From Pseudocalidococcus azoricus BACA0444 (GTDB lineage Bacteria; Cyanobacteriota; Cyanobacteriia; Thermosynechococcales; Thermosynechococcaceae): 64,000 bases of DNA. The DNA is taken from contig NZ_JAVMIP010000001.1 in the NCBI RefSeq assembly GCF_031729055.1, positions 186,001 through 250,000 on the forward strand, written 5' to 3'. A program made the translations under genes and the position numbers. Below the pieces are notes generated by a model. The model had not been told where the DNA came from. It worked only from the letters and a program-made list of their open reading frames with translations, and did not search any database. Of the stretch, positions 17,908 to 26,881 are shown one piece after another (the first letter of the stretch is position 1; each line of letters opens with the position of its first letter).

Positions 17908-20511
17908 TTATCGCAGGCAAGTGCTAATCCAGCTGACATCTACCTGCAAAAGGGGGCCAAGTTGCAAGAGGTAATGGGTCGCCTTGGGCGTTAAGGTCAA
18001 CAATAGAGAGTGATCTCCAGCCGGGGTGAACAGGGTTTTCAGGGTTTGGAAATAGAGTTCTTGCATTGGCTCTAGATTTAAGTCCAGGTGCAGCCGGTGG
18101 GCAATGATCATGATTTGACTGAGCAGGGGGACTAGGGCAATCAGGCGATCTGGGTCGCAGTTGTGGAAAAGATGCCAGAGGACTTGGAGAATTTGTTGCT
18201 CCAGATGTTGGGATTCGGGGCCTAAGTTTAAGCTACAGCCAAGCACCCGGGCCTCTTCCGCAATCGCTTCTAGTTGAATTAAATACTGGGGCAGGTTGCT
18301 ACTGGGTAAGTTTTGGGGATCAGCCAGTTCCTGCTCCACGGACTTTAAGGCAGCCTTGGCCTGGTGAGTGAGGGCGACACTGGCGGCCACTTGTAACTCC
18401 TGGGGCACTGCGAGTCCATCCCGTTGAAAGCCCATCAGAATCCCGTAATTGTCCCGATAGACCTGGCTATACAGCTGATCGAGGCGGTTCAGGGTGGTTT
18501 GGGTCAGGGCGTGCATCAAACGGTGACGGTCTTCCGCAAAGAGATCATTCAGTCCATAGGCAGTTTCACCAAAGGCCTGGGTGAGGGTTAAAAGCACTTT
18601 GGCGGTGCTGCCCTGTTGGAGCGCATTAAGGAGACAGGCTTTGGTTTCAGCGTAGTCGGCTCGTCCTTGGAAGGGTTTTAAGCAGCAATGGAAGTCCCAG
18701 CCCCCCATGTGGAGAACAGCCATGACTAGGGCCTGGGATTCTCGGGTTACGTCTGAGGTCAGGGTAATCTGTCCAATGGCCAGGGTAAGGTTGCCCATTT
18801 GCTGCCGGAGATAGTCATTTTGAACAATGTCATAGCAATAGAGATGATGCTGGGTGGGGTAATTGGTGAAGAGAGAATTCATGCCGTAGTGGGCCGCCAC
18901 CTGTTGCAGGCTAATTTGGGAAGATTTCACCAGTTGCTGATACACCCCGGCTCCGTTGCCAAAGGCTTCAACATTACTGGGGGCCGCTGCCAAACGTTGG
19001 CTAAATTCGGCTTCTAATTGCACCCCAGAAACATCGGCGGCCAATTCCAAGGCCCGGGCTGCATAGCGAAGAATTTGCACCCCCTCAGGCCTGGAGATTT
19101 CCTCAAAAAACCAGCCACAACTGGTAAACATCAACAGGCCATAGCGTTGCATTTCCAAAAGGCGGAGGGCATCTACCCGTTCGTTAGCCGTTAAGGAGTG
19201 CTGTTGCCAGGCCTGGAAAAATTTTTCGAGACGTTCTGGGGAGCGATCCTGAATCACTTCAATGTAAGCATTCCGGGCGGCCCAACCATCCGTAAAAAAT
19301 TCCGCCGCCAGGGTTTCGTAGATATCCGTTAGTTCATCCCGTAACCAGTTCAGACTCTCCCGTAAGGGTTGCCGCCACCGTTGATGCCAGGCCCCGCCCC
19401 CGCCGCAGCCACAATCGGCCTGCCAACGATCAACCCCGTGGGCGCAACTCCAGGCCGTGACCGGTTTTAAGACCACTTCCCAGGTGGGAGACTGCAAGCT
19501 GAGGTAATGAGCATAATTACTCACCTGCCAGCCTCGTTGGGGAAATTCGACCTTGAGAGCATAGGCTAGGGCTTTTTCGGCATCTTTTTTGTGATGACCA
19601 AAGGTTTCTCCATCGGTGGCTACAGAAATGAGTTGCAATTCCCGATGATCATGGCGCACGGCCTGGCCTAACCGTCCGGCTAAAAACTGGGAGCTATTGA
19701 GCAAATCACTAAAGCCCATATCGCGGGAAATTGGCCCGTCATAGAAAAATACATCTATAAAATCCGTTTCCTGGTTACCCGCGGGGAGAAAACACCGGTA
19801 GGGGCGGTTAGGATCAATTTGGCAACCGGCAACCTCGTACCAGGCCGGGTCGGGATTATTGCTACTTGGGCGGGGCCGACAGCGCAGGGCCTGGGACGGA
19901 GCAAGGACAATAAATTTAATCCCTTCTTGGATCAAGACTTCTAAGGTGGGGTAATCTACTGCTGCTTCAGCCAGCCACATCCCCTCCGGTTCCCGGCCAA
20001 AGCGTTGTTGAAAATCGGCTTTCCCCCAGCGAATTTGCGTGACCTTATCTTGGTGATTGGCCAAGGGCAAAATAATGTGGTTATAGACTTGGGCGATGGC
20101 GTTCCCGTGACTATTCAAGCGCTGGCAACTGGCCCGATCGGCGGCAATAATCCGCTGATAGACCTCAAGATCATACCGTTCTAGCCAACTAAACAGGGTT
20201 GGGCCAATATTAAAGCTGAGATATTCATAGTTGTTGACAATATCAATCACATCCCCCCGATCATTAAAAATCCGGGCAAAAGCATTGGGGCGGTAACACT
20301 CGTGATAAATCCGCTCGTTCCAATCATGAAAGGGGCTGGCACTGGGTTGATGTTCAACCGCTTCCAGGTAGGGGTTTTCGCGGGGGGGTTGGTAGAAGTG
20401 GCCATGAATGGTGATGTAGATGCCTGTGGCCTGAAGGGAATTTGGGGCGGATGGATTGGAACTGGAGGGAGCCGGATCAGCGGATGTGGAAGCGAAAAAA
20501 GACTGAACCAT
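17908..20511 (-). CDS. GH57/DUF3536 family glycoside hydrolase
   Basis: This is a large protein of about 867 residues. The N-terminal GH57 catalytic barrel begins ITIHGHFYQPPRENPYLEAV and continues with EPEGMWLAEAAVDYPTLEVL (GH57 motif with the catalytic-region glutamate) and ISVATDGETFGHHKKDAEKA. The C-terminal half is the helical DUF3536 region. GH57 enzymes act on alpha-1,4-glucans as amylases, branching enzymes or 4-alpha-glucanotransferases; this subfamily is usually annotated alpha-amylase/alpha-mannosidase without biochemical proof. The frame is open to 20631. The start at 20511 (MVQSFFASTS) is preferred because upstream sequence looks non-coding, but it lacks a strong Shine-Dalgarno. 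Confidence 0.88.
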   Translation of the reverse strand: MVQSFFASTSADPAPSSSNPSAPNSLQATGIYITIHGHFYQPPRENPYLEAVEHQPSASPFHDWNERIYHECYRPNAFARIFNDRGDVIDIVNNYEYLSFNIGPTLFSWLERYDLEVYQRIIAADRASCQRLNSHGNAIAQVYNHIILPLANHQDKVTQIRWGKADFQQRFGREPEGMWLAEAAVDYPTLEVLIQEGIKFIVLAPSQALRCRPRPSSNNPDPAWYEVAGCQIDPNRPYRCFLPAGNQETDFIDVFFYDGPISRDMGFSDLLNSSQFLAGRLGQAVRHDHRELQLISVATDGETFGHHKKDAEKALAYALKVEFPQRGWQVSNYAHYLSLQSPTWEVVLKPVTAWSCAHGVDRWQADCGCGGGGAWHQRWRQPLRESLNWLRDELTDIYETLAAEFFTDGWAARNAYIEVIQDRSPERLEKFFQAWQQHSLTANERVDALRLLEMQRYGLLMFTSCGWFFEEISRPEGVQILRYAARALELAADVSGVQLEAEFSQRLAAAPSNVEAFGNGAGVYQQLVKSSQISLQQVAAHYGMNSLFTNYPTQHHLYCYDIVQNDYLRQQMGNLTLAIGQITLTSDVTRESQALVMAVLHMGGWDFHCCLKPFQGRADYAETKACLLNALQQGSTAKVLLTLTQAFGETAYGLNDLFAEDRHRLMHALTQTTLNRLDQLYSQVYRDNYGILMGFQRDGLAVPQELQVAASVALTHQAKAALKSVEQELADPQNLPSSNLPQYLIQLEAIAEEARVLGCSLNLGPESQHLEQQILQVLWHLFHNCDPDRLIALVPLLSQIMIIAHRLHLDLNLEPMQELYFQTLKTLFTPAGDHSLLLTLTPKATHYLLQLGPLLQVDVSWISTCLR

Positions 20512-21055
20512 AGAGGAAGATGTCCAAGTAATAGAGATGAAGGACTGATAAACCCGAGAACCCAAACCAACCTTGGCAAAACCTGACCCAAAATCCTCAT
20601 GTCTCTGGCTGCCTATACCCCTCAGTCGCAACCCTGAGCAAAATGTTATTCAAGTGTTAAAGAACCTGACAAAAGGGTCTCAAATTCCTTCTTTATGTTG
20701 ACGGCGAATCCAGGAATTGGGTCAAATTTCAGCAAAAATTTAGATTTAACAACATTTATTTACATCTATCACGTTCCCCCCTGAAGACTATAGATCATCC
20801 TCCAGCTTGAGGATCGAGGCCAGTTAAAAACAGTCTAACTGGCACGATTGAGAAGATTTTCATCAGTCAGATCAGCCGCTTGACCTTTATCTGTCAGGCC
20901 CCAGGCCGGGTCAAACACCCCCTTTAAGGATACTTAATCCCATAATTCTCCATAATCTGCTCCAAAGAATTGATCCCTAACTTCGGCAACGCCCCCTCAA
21001 TCGGCCAAAGAGATGAGAGATAATGGGGTTTACGGTTTTAGGATAATCGCGAGCA
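20512..21055. other. Intergenic region with a gene remnant
   Basis: This 544-bp spacer lies between two divergent genes and should hold both promoters. It is AT-rich around 20640-20800. A C-terminal coding remnant on the minus strand is described separately at 20924-21032. One CCAGGCC half-site lies at 20901. I see no RNA gene or clear hairpin terminator. Confidence 0.45.
20924..21032 (-). pseudogene. C-terminal remnant of an unidentified protein
   Basis: On the minus strand a 36-codon open stretch without a start reads NRKPHYLSSLWPIEGALPKL then GINSLEQIMENYGIKYP and a TAA stop. Its amino-acid pattern (WPIEGALPKLGI, SLEQIM) is protein-like rather than random, and it ends in a proper stop, so it looks like the tail of a gene whose front is lost. 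A stop codon closes the frame upstream and the divergent HTH gene begins 23 bp away. I do not recognise the family. Confidence 0.35.
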
Positions 21056-21982
21056 ATGACCTACAAACGGCTAACCAACGACGAAAAAGCAGCAATTGTG
21101 GTGGCCTATGGTCAAGGAGAATCCATCAAGGCGTTGGCGACTCAGTTTAGTGTGAGTGAAAATACAATTCGCCGCACGATTAAGTCTGGAGATGGCGAAC
21201 CTCATCCGGTTGCCCCGCCCCCTCCACCCATAAAGCCGCTTCCCCAAATTGTCACCCCCAGCCCCACCCTCTCCGTAGCTACGCCGGAACCCACCCCTGA
21301 AGTTCCCCCAACCCCATCTAAACCCTTGATTCGCCGTAGGCGTTCTGCGCCTGGCCAACCAGAAGTTGTCGTTCCTATCCCTCCAGCGACCGAAGCTGTA
21401 TCCATTGGGGTATCCACCCTCCAAGCCCTCCCTGAGCCTGTGACAAGAGTCTATCCCGCTGTTGAGATCGACAGTGAGGAGGAGGAAGAGGATGATCTGA
21501 GTGGGTTGGCTGGGGAAGATTTAGAGGACTTTGGCGATGATGATTTTGAAGATGAGATCGAAGAGGAAGAGACCGATAACCCTGATGATCCGACTGAAGC
21601 GGCAGAAATGTTGGCAGAAGACGCGAGTCCGGCGGAAATTGCCATTTATCCCTTAGATGCAGCCGTTCTACCCCGGCCGTGCTACTTAGTCATTGACACC
21701 CGCTCTGAGTTATTGGCCCGTCCGTTGGGAGAGTTCCGGGGCCTGGGGCACGCCAGCCTTGATGAAGAGCAACAAAAAACATTACCGATTTTTGAAAGCC
21801 GGGCGGTGGCACTCCGGTTTTCCCAGCGGAATCAACGCATTTACAAAAACTCAGATAGTATTCTGCGGAAAACGGTTGTTAAGGTTCCCGATGGCAATGT
21901 CCTGCGGAAAACCACTGCTTATCTCCAAGGCAAGGGGATTACTCGTCTGTTGATTCATGGCCAAGTCTATGCCCTAGAGTAG
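21056..21982 (+). CDS. HTH-domain protein with proline-rich linker and acidic tract
   Basis: This 308-residue protein has three parts. Residues 1-45 form a helix-turn-helix of the transposase/resolvase type (NDEKAAIVVAYGQGESIKAL then FSVSENTIRRTIKSG). Residues 48-125 are proline-rich and probably disordered. Residues 140-195 are strongly acidic (SEEEEEDDLSG, EDEIEEEE). The C-terminal 110 residues are a folded domain with PRPCYLVIDTRSELLARPLG, SQRNQRIYKNSDSILRKTVV and GKGITRLLIHGQVYALE. It looks like a domesticated HTH protein conserved in cyanobacteria; I cannot name a function. The ATG at 21056 has no strong Shine-Dalgarno. Confidence 0.8.
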   Translation: MTYKRLTNDEKAAIVVAYGQGESIKALATQFSVSENTIRRTIKSGDGEPHPVAPPPPPIKPLPQIVTPSPTLSVATPEPTPEVPPTPSKPLIRRRRSAPGQPEVVVPIPPATEAVSIGVSTLQALPEPVTRVYPAVEIDSEEEEEDDLSGLAGEDLEDFGDDDFEDEIEEEETDNPDDPTEAAEMLAEDASPAEIAIYPLDAAVLPRPCYLVIDTRSELLARPLGEFRGLGHASLDEEQQKTLPIFESRAVALRFSQRNQRIYKNSDSILRKTVVKVPDGNVLRKTTAYLQGKGITRLLIHGQVYALE

Positions 21983-22050
21983 AGAACAATCGCCATTTCC
22001 AATACCTTAGCGAGTAAAAAAACATCAGGACATGAGGCAGATTAGGAACC

Positions 22051-23199
22051 ATGAAAGCAATGATTTTGGCCGCCGGGAAAGGAACGCGGGTTCGCCCCAT
22101 TACCTACACGATTCCCAAGCCGATGATCCCAATTCTGCAAAAGCCCGTGATGGAGTTTTTGGTGGAGTTATTGCGGCAACACGGCTTTACGGAAATTATG
22201 GTCAATGTCAGCCACTTGGCCCACGAAATTGAAGAATATTTCCAAGATGGGCAGCGGTTTGGAGTCCAGATTGCCTATTCCTTTGAGGGCTATATTGAGG
22301 ACGGCAAGCTGGTGGGGAAGGCCTTAGGTTCCGCTGGGGGCATGAAACGGATTCAGGATTTTAACCCGTTTTTTGATGATACGTTTGTGGTTCTGTGTGG
22401 CGATGCCCTGATTGATTTAGATTTAACCAAAGCCGTGGCCTGGCATCGTCAAAAGGGGGCGATTGCGACAATTATTTTGCGAGATGTTCCGCGGGAGGAA
22501 GTCTCCAGTTATGGGGTTGTGGTTACAGATACCGAACATCGGATCAAGGCCTTTCAGGAAAAACCCAATGTTGAAGAAGCGCTGAGTACGCTGATTAATA
22601 CAGGGATTTACATCTTTGAACCGGAGATTTTAGATTTAATTCCCTCGGGTATGGAGTATGACATTGGGAGCCAACTGTTCCCCAAACTGGTGGAGATGGG
22701 CGCGCCCTTTTTTGGCCTGACGATGGATTTTGAGTGGGTGGATATTGGTAAAGTCCCAGATTATTGGCAGGCGGTGCGAAGTGTTTTAGCGGGCCAGGTT
22801 GCTAATGTGCAAATCCCAGGCCGGGAAGTCGCACCCAATATTTATACCGGAATCAATGTGGCGGTGAATTGGGACAAGGTGAATATCCAAGGGCCGGTTT
22901 ACATTGGCGGCATGACTCGGATTGAGGATGGAGTGACAATTATTGGCCCGACGATGATTGGCCCCAATTGCTGTGTGTGTAGTGGCGCAGTTGTCGATAA
23001 CTGTGTAATCTTTGAATATTCCCGTCTCGGGGCTGGGATCCGGTTGGTGGACAAGTTGGTGTTTGGGCGTTATTGCGTGGATAAAAATGGGACAACCATT
23101 GATGTGCGAGCAGCAGCCTTGGATTGGTTGATCACCGATTCCCGCCAGACAGAACGCATGGATGCCCCAGTTGACTTATTTGGGTCTGAAGACGCTTGA
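22051..23199 (+). CDS. cugP: NDP-sugar pyrophosphorylase, CugP-type UDP-glucose pyrophosphorylase
   Basis: This is a 382-residue nucleotidyltransferase. The Rossmann-type domain starts MKAMILAAGKGTRVRPITYT with the substrate motif IPKPMIPI, followed by VVLCGDALIDLDLT (metal-binding aspartates) and FQEKP. A left-handed beta-helix C-terminus carries hexapeptide-like repeats (GVTIIGPTMIGPNCCVCSGA). It closely resembles the cyanobacterial non-GalU UDP-glucose pyrophosphorylase CugP, often annotated mannose-1-phosphate guanylyltransferase. UDP-glucose feeds glycolipids, sucrose and polysaccharides. It lies 89 bp upstream of the initiator tRNA on the same strand. Substrate identity is inferred from family similarity. 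Confidence 0.85.
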   Translation: MKAMILAAGKGTRVRPITYTIPKPMIPILQKPVMEFLVELLRQHGFTEIMVNVSHLAHEIEEYFQDGQRFGVQIAYSFEGYIEDGKLVGKALGSAGGMKRIQDFNPFFDDTFVVLCGDALIDLDLTKAVAWHRQKGAIATIILRDVPREEVSSYGVVVTDTEHRIKAFQEKPNVEEALSTLINTGIYIFEPEILDLIPSGMEYDIGSQLFPKLVEMGAPFFGLTMDFEWVDIGKVPDYWQAVRSVLAGQVANVQIPGREVAPNIYTGINVAVNWDKVNIQGPVYIGGMTRIEDGVTIIGPTMIGPNCCVCSGAVVDNCVIFEYSRLGAGIRLVDKLVFGRYCVDKNGTTIDVRAAALDWLITDSRQTERMDAPVDLFGSEDA

Positions 23200-23266
23200 T
23201 GCTTTTAATTTTGATAACTGTCAACATTTTTGTCGCCGGGCCTGGTCAACAGGCTGGAATATGCGC

Positions 23267-23272
23267 TATAGT
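23267..23272 (+). promoter_or_regulatory. Probable -10 element for the initiator tRNA gene
   Basis: TATAGT lies 15 bp before the first tRNA base, with a weak -35-like TGGTCA 18 bp further upstream. The position fits sigma-70 type transcription starting around 23279. Only the -10 is a good match. Confidence 0.4.
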
Positions 23273-23287
23273 TAAATTCTTGGACGA

Positions 23288-23361
<74 letters not shown>

Positions 23362-23529
23362 TAAAATATCCATCTGAGACAGTCTGAGAATGTCTATAAA
23401 GTCATACTCTATAAAGGGTTAAGGCATTATTGATAGTCTCAGACAGTCTCAATTTATCTAGGGTAAGCTAGGGGTAAGTGGGGGTGCTTTTAAGGGTAAT
23501 ACCCCCAGCGGTGAAAGGTGTTACCCCCA
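23362..23529. repeat. Spacer with related short repeats between tRNA and integrase remnant
   Basis: Two related copies of a GAGACAGTCT/AGTCTCAGACAGTCTC sequence occur at about 23373-23385 and 23437-23451, partly palindromic. Further on, GGGTAA and TACCCCC motifs alternate up to the integrase ATG (TACCCCCA appears twice, about 28 bp apart). Such clustered repeats are typical of recombinase or excisionase binding regions beside an attachment site; that role is inferred. Confidence 0.45.
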
Positions 23530-24182
23530 ATGCTGACAGAACTGGCTATCCGTAAGGCAAAGCCGACTGAGAAACCCCAAAAGCTCTTTGATGACGGTGG
23601 GCTTTATCTGGAAGTCCACCCAAAGGCAATAAATGCTGGCGGCTGAAGTACCGCTACCAGGGCAAAGAAAAGCTCCTGAGCCTGGGGCTTTACCCTGCGA
23701 TCACTTTGGCAGAGGCACGGGTGAGACGGGATGAGGCCAAGAAGCTATTAGCCAATGGCATCGATCCATCTGTAGAGCGAAAAGCAACCCAGGCCACCAA
23801 GTTTGCCACTGAGTCGGGACGGTTTGAGGTGGTGGCCAGGGAATGGTTCAGTAAGTTTCACGCTCAATGGGCAGCCAGTCACACCAAAGTCAATATGCAA
23901 CGCCTGGAGCGGGATGTATTCCCTTGGCTGGGTGATAGGCCCATTGGAGAAATTACTGCCAGTGAAGTCTTAGAGATACTCAACCCCATTGTGAACCGTG
24001 GCTCCGTGGAGACGGCCCATCGCGTTAGAAGTTTAATTTGTCAGGTCATGCGCTATGGGATTGCTACGAACAGAGTCACTCATGATGTGACAGTGGGCCT
24101 GGTGGGAGCCTTGCCGCCATCCCCAGAAAAGCATTTAGCGGCAATTACTCACCCAAAACGACTAAGGGATGTACTCGACTGG
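23530..24182 (+). pseudogene. Tyrosine recombinase (DUF4102-type integrase), frameshifted and truncated
   Basis: The frame from the ATG at 23530 gives an N-terminal integrase DUF4102 domain (MLTELAIRKAKPTEKPQKLF). One base appears missing near 23625: restoring it turns the sequence into the expected family form HPKGNKCWRLKYRYQGKEKL. The second frame continues with SLGLYPAITLAEARVRRDEA, the SAM-like core-binding region (EWFSKFHAQWAASHTKVNMQ), and HLAAITHPKRLRDVL. Coding then stops being integrase: the whole catalytic domain (the R...HxxR...Y residues) is absent. It lies directly downstream of tRNA-fMet, the usual target of this group. It cannot be active. Confidence 0.85.
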
Positions 24183-24334
24183 ATATTGGCAGGCAAAATT
24201 AAATTGTTATCTCACACAGGTACACGTTAGCTGAAACGGCTGAGGCCCACCGATATATTGAAATGGGACACAAGCGAGGTAATGTGGTGATTCTGGTCAC
24301 TCCTAATCAAAATCTACCCACCTCTGCCCAGTAA
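24183..24334 (+). pseudogene. 3' remnant of a zinc-type NAD(P)-dependent alcohol dehydrogenase
   Basis: Immediately after the integrase part the reading continues ILAGKIK, then in the +1 frame SHRYTLAETAEAHRYIEMGH and KRGNVVILV, ending TAA at 24332-24334. This is the C-terminus of a medium-chain zinc-containing or quinone-reductase-type alcohol dehydrogenase (family pattern AGKIKPVI..YPL.EAAEAHRY.E.G...GNVV). One base is missing around 24199-24205. Only about the last 45 residues remain. The join to the integrase is in frame, so it probably arose by deletion between two genes. Confidence 0.72.
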
Positions 24335-24365
24335 CCATTAGGCTATTGTTCGTCATCAAAGGTTT

Positions 24366-25217
24366 ATGTCTTTTTTTGCCGGCCGGGTTGCAGTTTTAGG
24401 GACCAAACACCAGAAAGAACAAGTTATTGCGCCTATTTTGGCTGAGGCCGGAATCACCCTTACCGTCCCCCCAGAGTTTGACTCGGACTGCTTGGGAACC
24501 TTTAGCCGGGAAAAGCCGCGCCAAGCGTCTCCCCTGATAACAGCCCGCCAAAAAGCTGCATTAGCTCTGAGCCAGGCCGGTGGTGATTTAGGTCTCGCCA
24601 GTGAAGGTAGTTTTGGCCCCCATCCGCAAATGCCCATGTTGCCAGCCAACCATGAACTGGTAATCCTGATTGATCCCACTAATCATCTGGAATTAGTTGG
24701 GGAGGCTTGGTCGGTGGAGACCAATTTTGCCCATCGGACAGTTGCCAATTTAGGGGCGGCCTTGGAGTTTGCTGAAAAAGTTGGCTTTCCAACCCATGGC
24801 CTGATTGTGATGCCCCAGGCCCAGCCCGCTCCAACGGATCCAATCTGGAAAGGAATCACCACCGCAGAAGCCTTAGAGACCGCTCTACAAGAAGCTCTGA
24901 GCCACTCCCCAACAGGAACAGTTCACCTGGAAACCGATATGCGGGCCATGTTTAACCCCACCCGAATGCAGGTGATTGCCCAGGCCACCCAAAACCTCTT
25001 AACAGCGATCCAAAGTCCTTGCCCGCGCTGTGAATGTCCCGGTTTTACCCTGAGCGCAACTCAACCCGGTTTACCCTGTGGCTGGTGTGGTGGGCCAACT
25101 GGTTTACCAAAACTGGGAATTTATCGCTGTCAACAGTGCCACTGGCAAGAGTCCCGCTTGTACCCGTTGGGCCTGGAAGTTGCTGATCCCGGACAATGCC
25201 CCTATTGCAATCCCTAG
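24366..25217 (+). CDS. DUF6671 family protein with C-terminal zinc-ribbon cysteines
   Basis: This is a 283-residue protein whose first 200 residues carry the DUF6671 pattern (GRVAVLGTKHQKEQVIAPIL, LGTFSREKPRQASPLITARQ, SEGSFGPHPQMP, ETDMRAMFNPTRMQVI). The last 70 residues hold four CxxC or near-CxxC groups (CPRCECPGF, CGWCGG, CQQCHW, CPYC), which look like two zinc ribbons. Function is unknown. Translation starts at the ATG at 24366, 32 bp after the alcohol dehydrogenase remnant. chlG follows on the same strand with a 119-bp gap. Confidence 0.85.
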   Translation: MSFFAGRVAVLGTKHQKEQVIAPILAEAGITLTVPPEFDSDCLGTFSREKPRQASPLITARQKAALALSQAGGDLGLASEGSFGPHPQMPMLPANHELVILIDPTNHLELVGEAWSVETNFAHRTVANLGAALEFAEKVGFPTHGLIVMPQAQPAPTDPIWKGITTAEALETALQEALSHSPTGTVHLETDMRAMFNPTRMQVIAQATQNLLTAIQSPCPRCECPGFTLSATQPGLPCGWCGGPTGLPKLGIYRCQQCHWQESRLYPLGLEVADPGQCPYCNP

Positions 25218-25336
25218 GAATGAGGGCAGGGTTACAGATAAATCTCGGCCAACATGGGGGATTTCTCGTCCCAATAGAGCATCCGCCATGTAAATTATGG
25301 GAAGGACTACCCCCACACCCCCATCCATCCGCCACT

Positions 25337-26341
25337 ATGCCAGAACCTGGAATCCCACCCGTTACCCCTGAACCCTCACCGGCTTCTATATCAGATGATC
25401 CGACTGCGGCGGCCCGTCAACTTTTAGGCATGAAAGGGGCCCAGGCCGGGGAAACCAATGTTTGGAAAATTCGCCTCCAACTAATGAAGCCAATCACCTG
25501 GATTCCCTTGATTTGGGGGGTGGTCTGTGGGGCTGCCTCTTCCGGGGGATTTACCTGGAGTTTAGAAGATGTGCTCAAGGCGGCCACCTGTATGCTGCTT
25601 TCGGGCCCATTGATGGCCGGTTACACCCAAACCTTAAATGACTACTACGACCGGGAAATTGATGCCATTAATGAACCCTATCGGCCAATCCCATCTGGGG
25701 CGATTTCCTTGGGGCAGGTAAAAGCGCAAATTATTGTCCTGGTGGTGGCGGGCCTGAGTCTGGCGGTCTTACTGGATGTGTGGGCGGGCCATGGGCAATT
25801 TCCCGTCACTTTAACGGCATTGTTGGGGGGATTTTTAGCCTACATCTACTCTGCGCCGCCCCTGAAACTAAAGAAAAATGGTTGGTTGGGCAACTATGCT
25901 TTGGGGGCGAGTTATATTGCCTTACCCTGGTGGGCCGGTCATGCCTTGTTTGGAGAGTTAAACCCGACTCTGATTGTCTTGACCTTGTTTTATAGTCTGG
26001 CTGGCCTGGGGATCGCCATTGTCAACGACTTTAAGAGCGTGGAGGGGGATCAAAAACTGGGCTTGGCCTCATTGCCTGTGATGTTTGGAATCGGGACTGC
26101 GGCCTGGATTTGTGTGTTGATGATTGATATTTTCCAGGCCGGGATTGCCGGCTATCTGATCAGTATTCAACAAAACCTCTATGCCGTGATTTTGATCTTG
26201 CTGATTATTCCCCAAATTACCTTTCAGGATATGTACTTCCTCCGTGATCCCCTCAAAAACGATGTCAAATATCAAGCCAGTGCCCAACCTTTTCTCGTTT
26301 TGGGGATGTTGGTGGTGGGTTTAGCCTTAGGGCATCAGTAA
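25337..26341 (+). CDS. chlG: Chlorophyll synthase
   Basis: ChlG esterifies chlorophyllide a with phytyl or geranylgeranyl diphosphate, the last step of chlorophyll a synthesis, in the thylakoid membrane. The protein has 334 residues and belongs to the UbiA prenyltransferase family with about nine membrane segments. The two aspartate-rich motifs are NDYYDREID and NDFKSVEGD; GVVCGAASSGGF and the RPIPSG sequence are also typical. The frame is open from 25196, but MPEPGIPPVTPEP at 25337 is the likely N-terminus because homologues start shortly before AARQLLGMKGA. It is downstream of the DUF6671 gene. Confidence 0.95.
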   Translation: MPEPGIPPVTPEPSPASISDDPTAAARQLLGMKGAQAGETNVWKIRLQLMKPITWIPLIWGVVCGAASSGGFTWSLEDVLKAATCMLLSGPLMAGYTQTLNDYYDREIDAINEPYRPIPSGAISLGQVKAQIIVLVVAGLSLAVLLDVWAGHGQFPVTLTALLGGFLAYIYSAPPLKLKKNGWLGNYALGASYIALPWWAGHALFGELNPTLIVLTLFYSLAGLGIAIVNDFKSVEGDQKLGLASLPVMFGIGTAAWICVLMIDIFQAGIAGYLISIQQNLYAVILILLIIPQITFQDMYFLRDPLKNDVKYQASAQPFLVLGMLVVGLALGHQ

Positions 26342-26360
26342 GCTCCAGTTTCTGGCAGTG

Positions 26361-26870
26361 CTAGGGATGGGTTAGGGGGATAATCCGATCTCGGTGTTGG
26401 GGAAATTGAGCCAATAAAGTATCTCGCTGGCCGATTTCAAAGTCGCGAAAGTCAAATCCTGGGGAAACGGTACAGCCCACCAAGCTATAGCTATCCGGTT
26501 CCTTAACATAGGCCCCAAACCAAGCCCCCGCCGGAACCCAGGCCTGGAATTGTTGCCCTTGGCTCAGATCGGCTCCTAAGTGTAAATTGCTGATCTCACC
26601 CTCTGGGGAAATGACCACAACCGTTAACCCAGATCCGGCGTAAAAATGCCAGACTTCATCGGATTGGATGCGGTGTAAGGCGGAAAATTGCCCGGATTTG
26701 AGTAAGAAGTAGATGGCAGTGCCGTAGGGGCGATCTCCACCGGCAAAATTAGGCGGCAAGGCCTGGCCTGGGATCAACCCCGTTGCACGGTAAGTTTCCC
26801 GAAAGTAGCCCCCTTCTGGATGAGGTGCCAGGCCCAGTCCGCTGATCCAAGTTTCCGCAGTGACAGACAT
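26361..26870 (-). CDS. DUF985 cupin protein
   Basis: This is a 169-residue RmlC-like cupin of the DUF985 family. Motifs include LAPHPEGGYFRETYRA, ALHRIQSDEVWHFYAGSGL (cupin metal-site histidines) and WVPAGAWFGA, and the tail SLVGCTVSPGFDFRDFEIG is diagnostic. Function is unknown; the fold suggests a sugar-epimerase-like or metal-binding role. The ATG at 26870 is preferred over a TTG three codons upstream, partly because homologues begin near ETWISGLGL. The start lies 11 bp after the stop of the sigma factor gene on the same strand, so the two are likely co-transcribed. Confidence 0.9.
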   Translation of the reverse strand: MSVTAETWISGLGLAPHPEGGYFRETYRATGLIPGQALPPNFAGGDRPYGTAIYFLLKSGQFSALHRIQSDEVWHFYAGSGLTVVVISPEGEISNLHLGADLSQGQQFQAWVPAGAWFGAYVKEPDSYSLVGCTVSPGFDFRDFEIGQRDTLLAQFPQHRDRIIPLTHP

Positions 26871-26881
26871 CAACACCAACC

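Noticed and set aside
21451..21645. Serine-rich ORF opposite the acidic tract
   Set aside because: It is simply the reverse complement of GAG/GAT codons.
23362..26361. Second copy of the tRNA-fMet 3' end as right attachment site
   Set aside because: I found no repeat of the T-arm/acceptor sequence downstream; the right end of the lost island is not in view.
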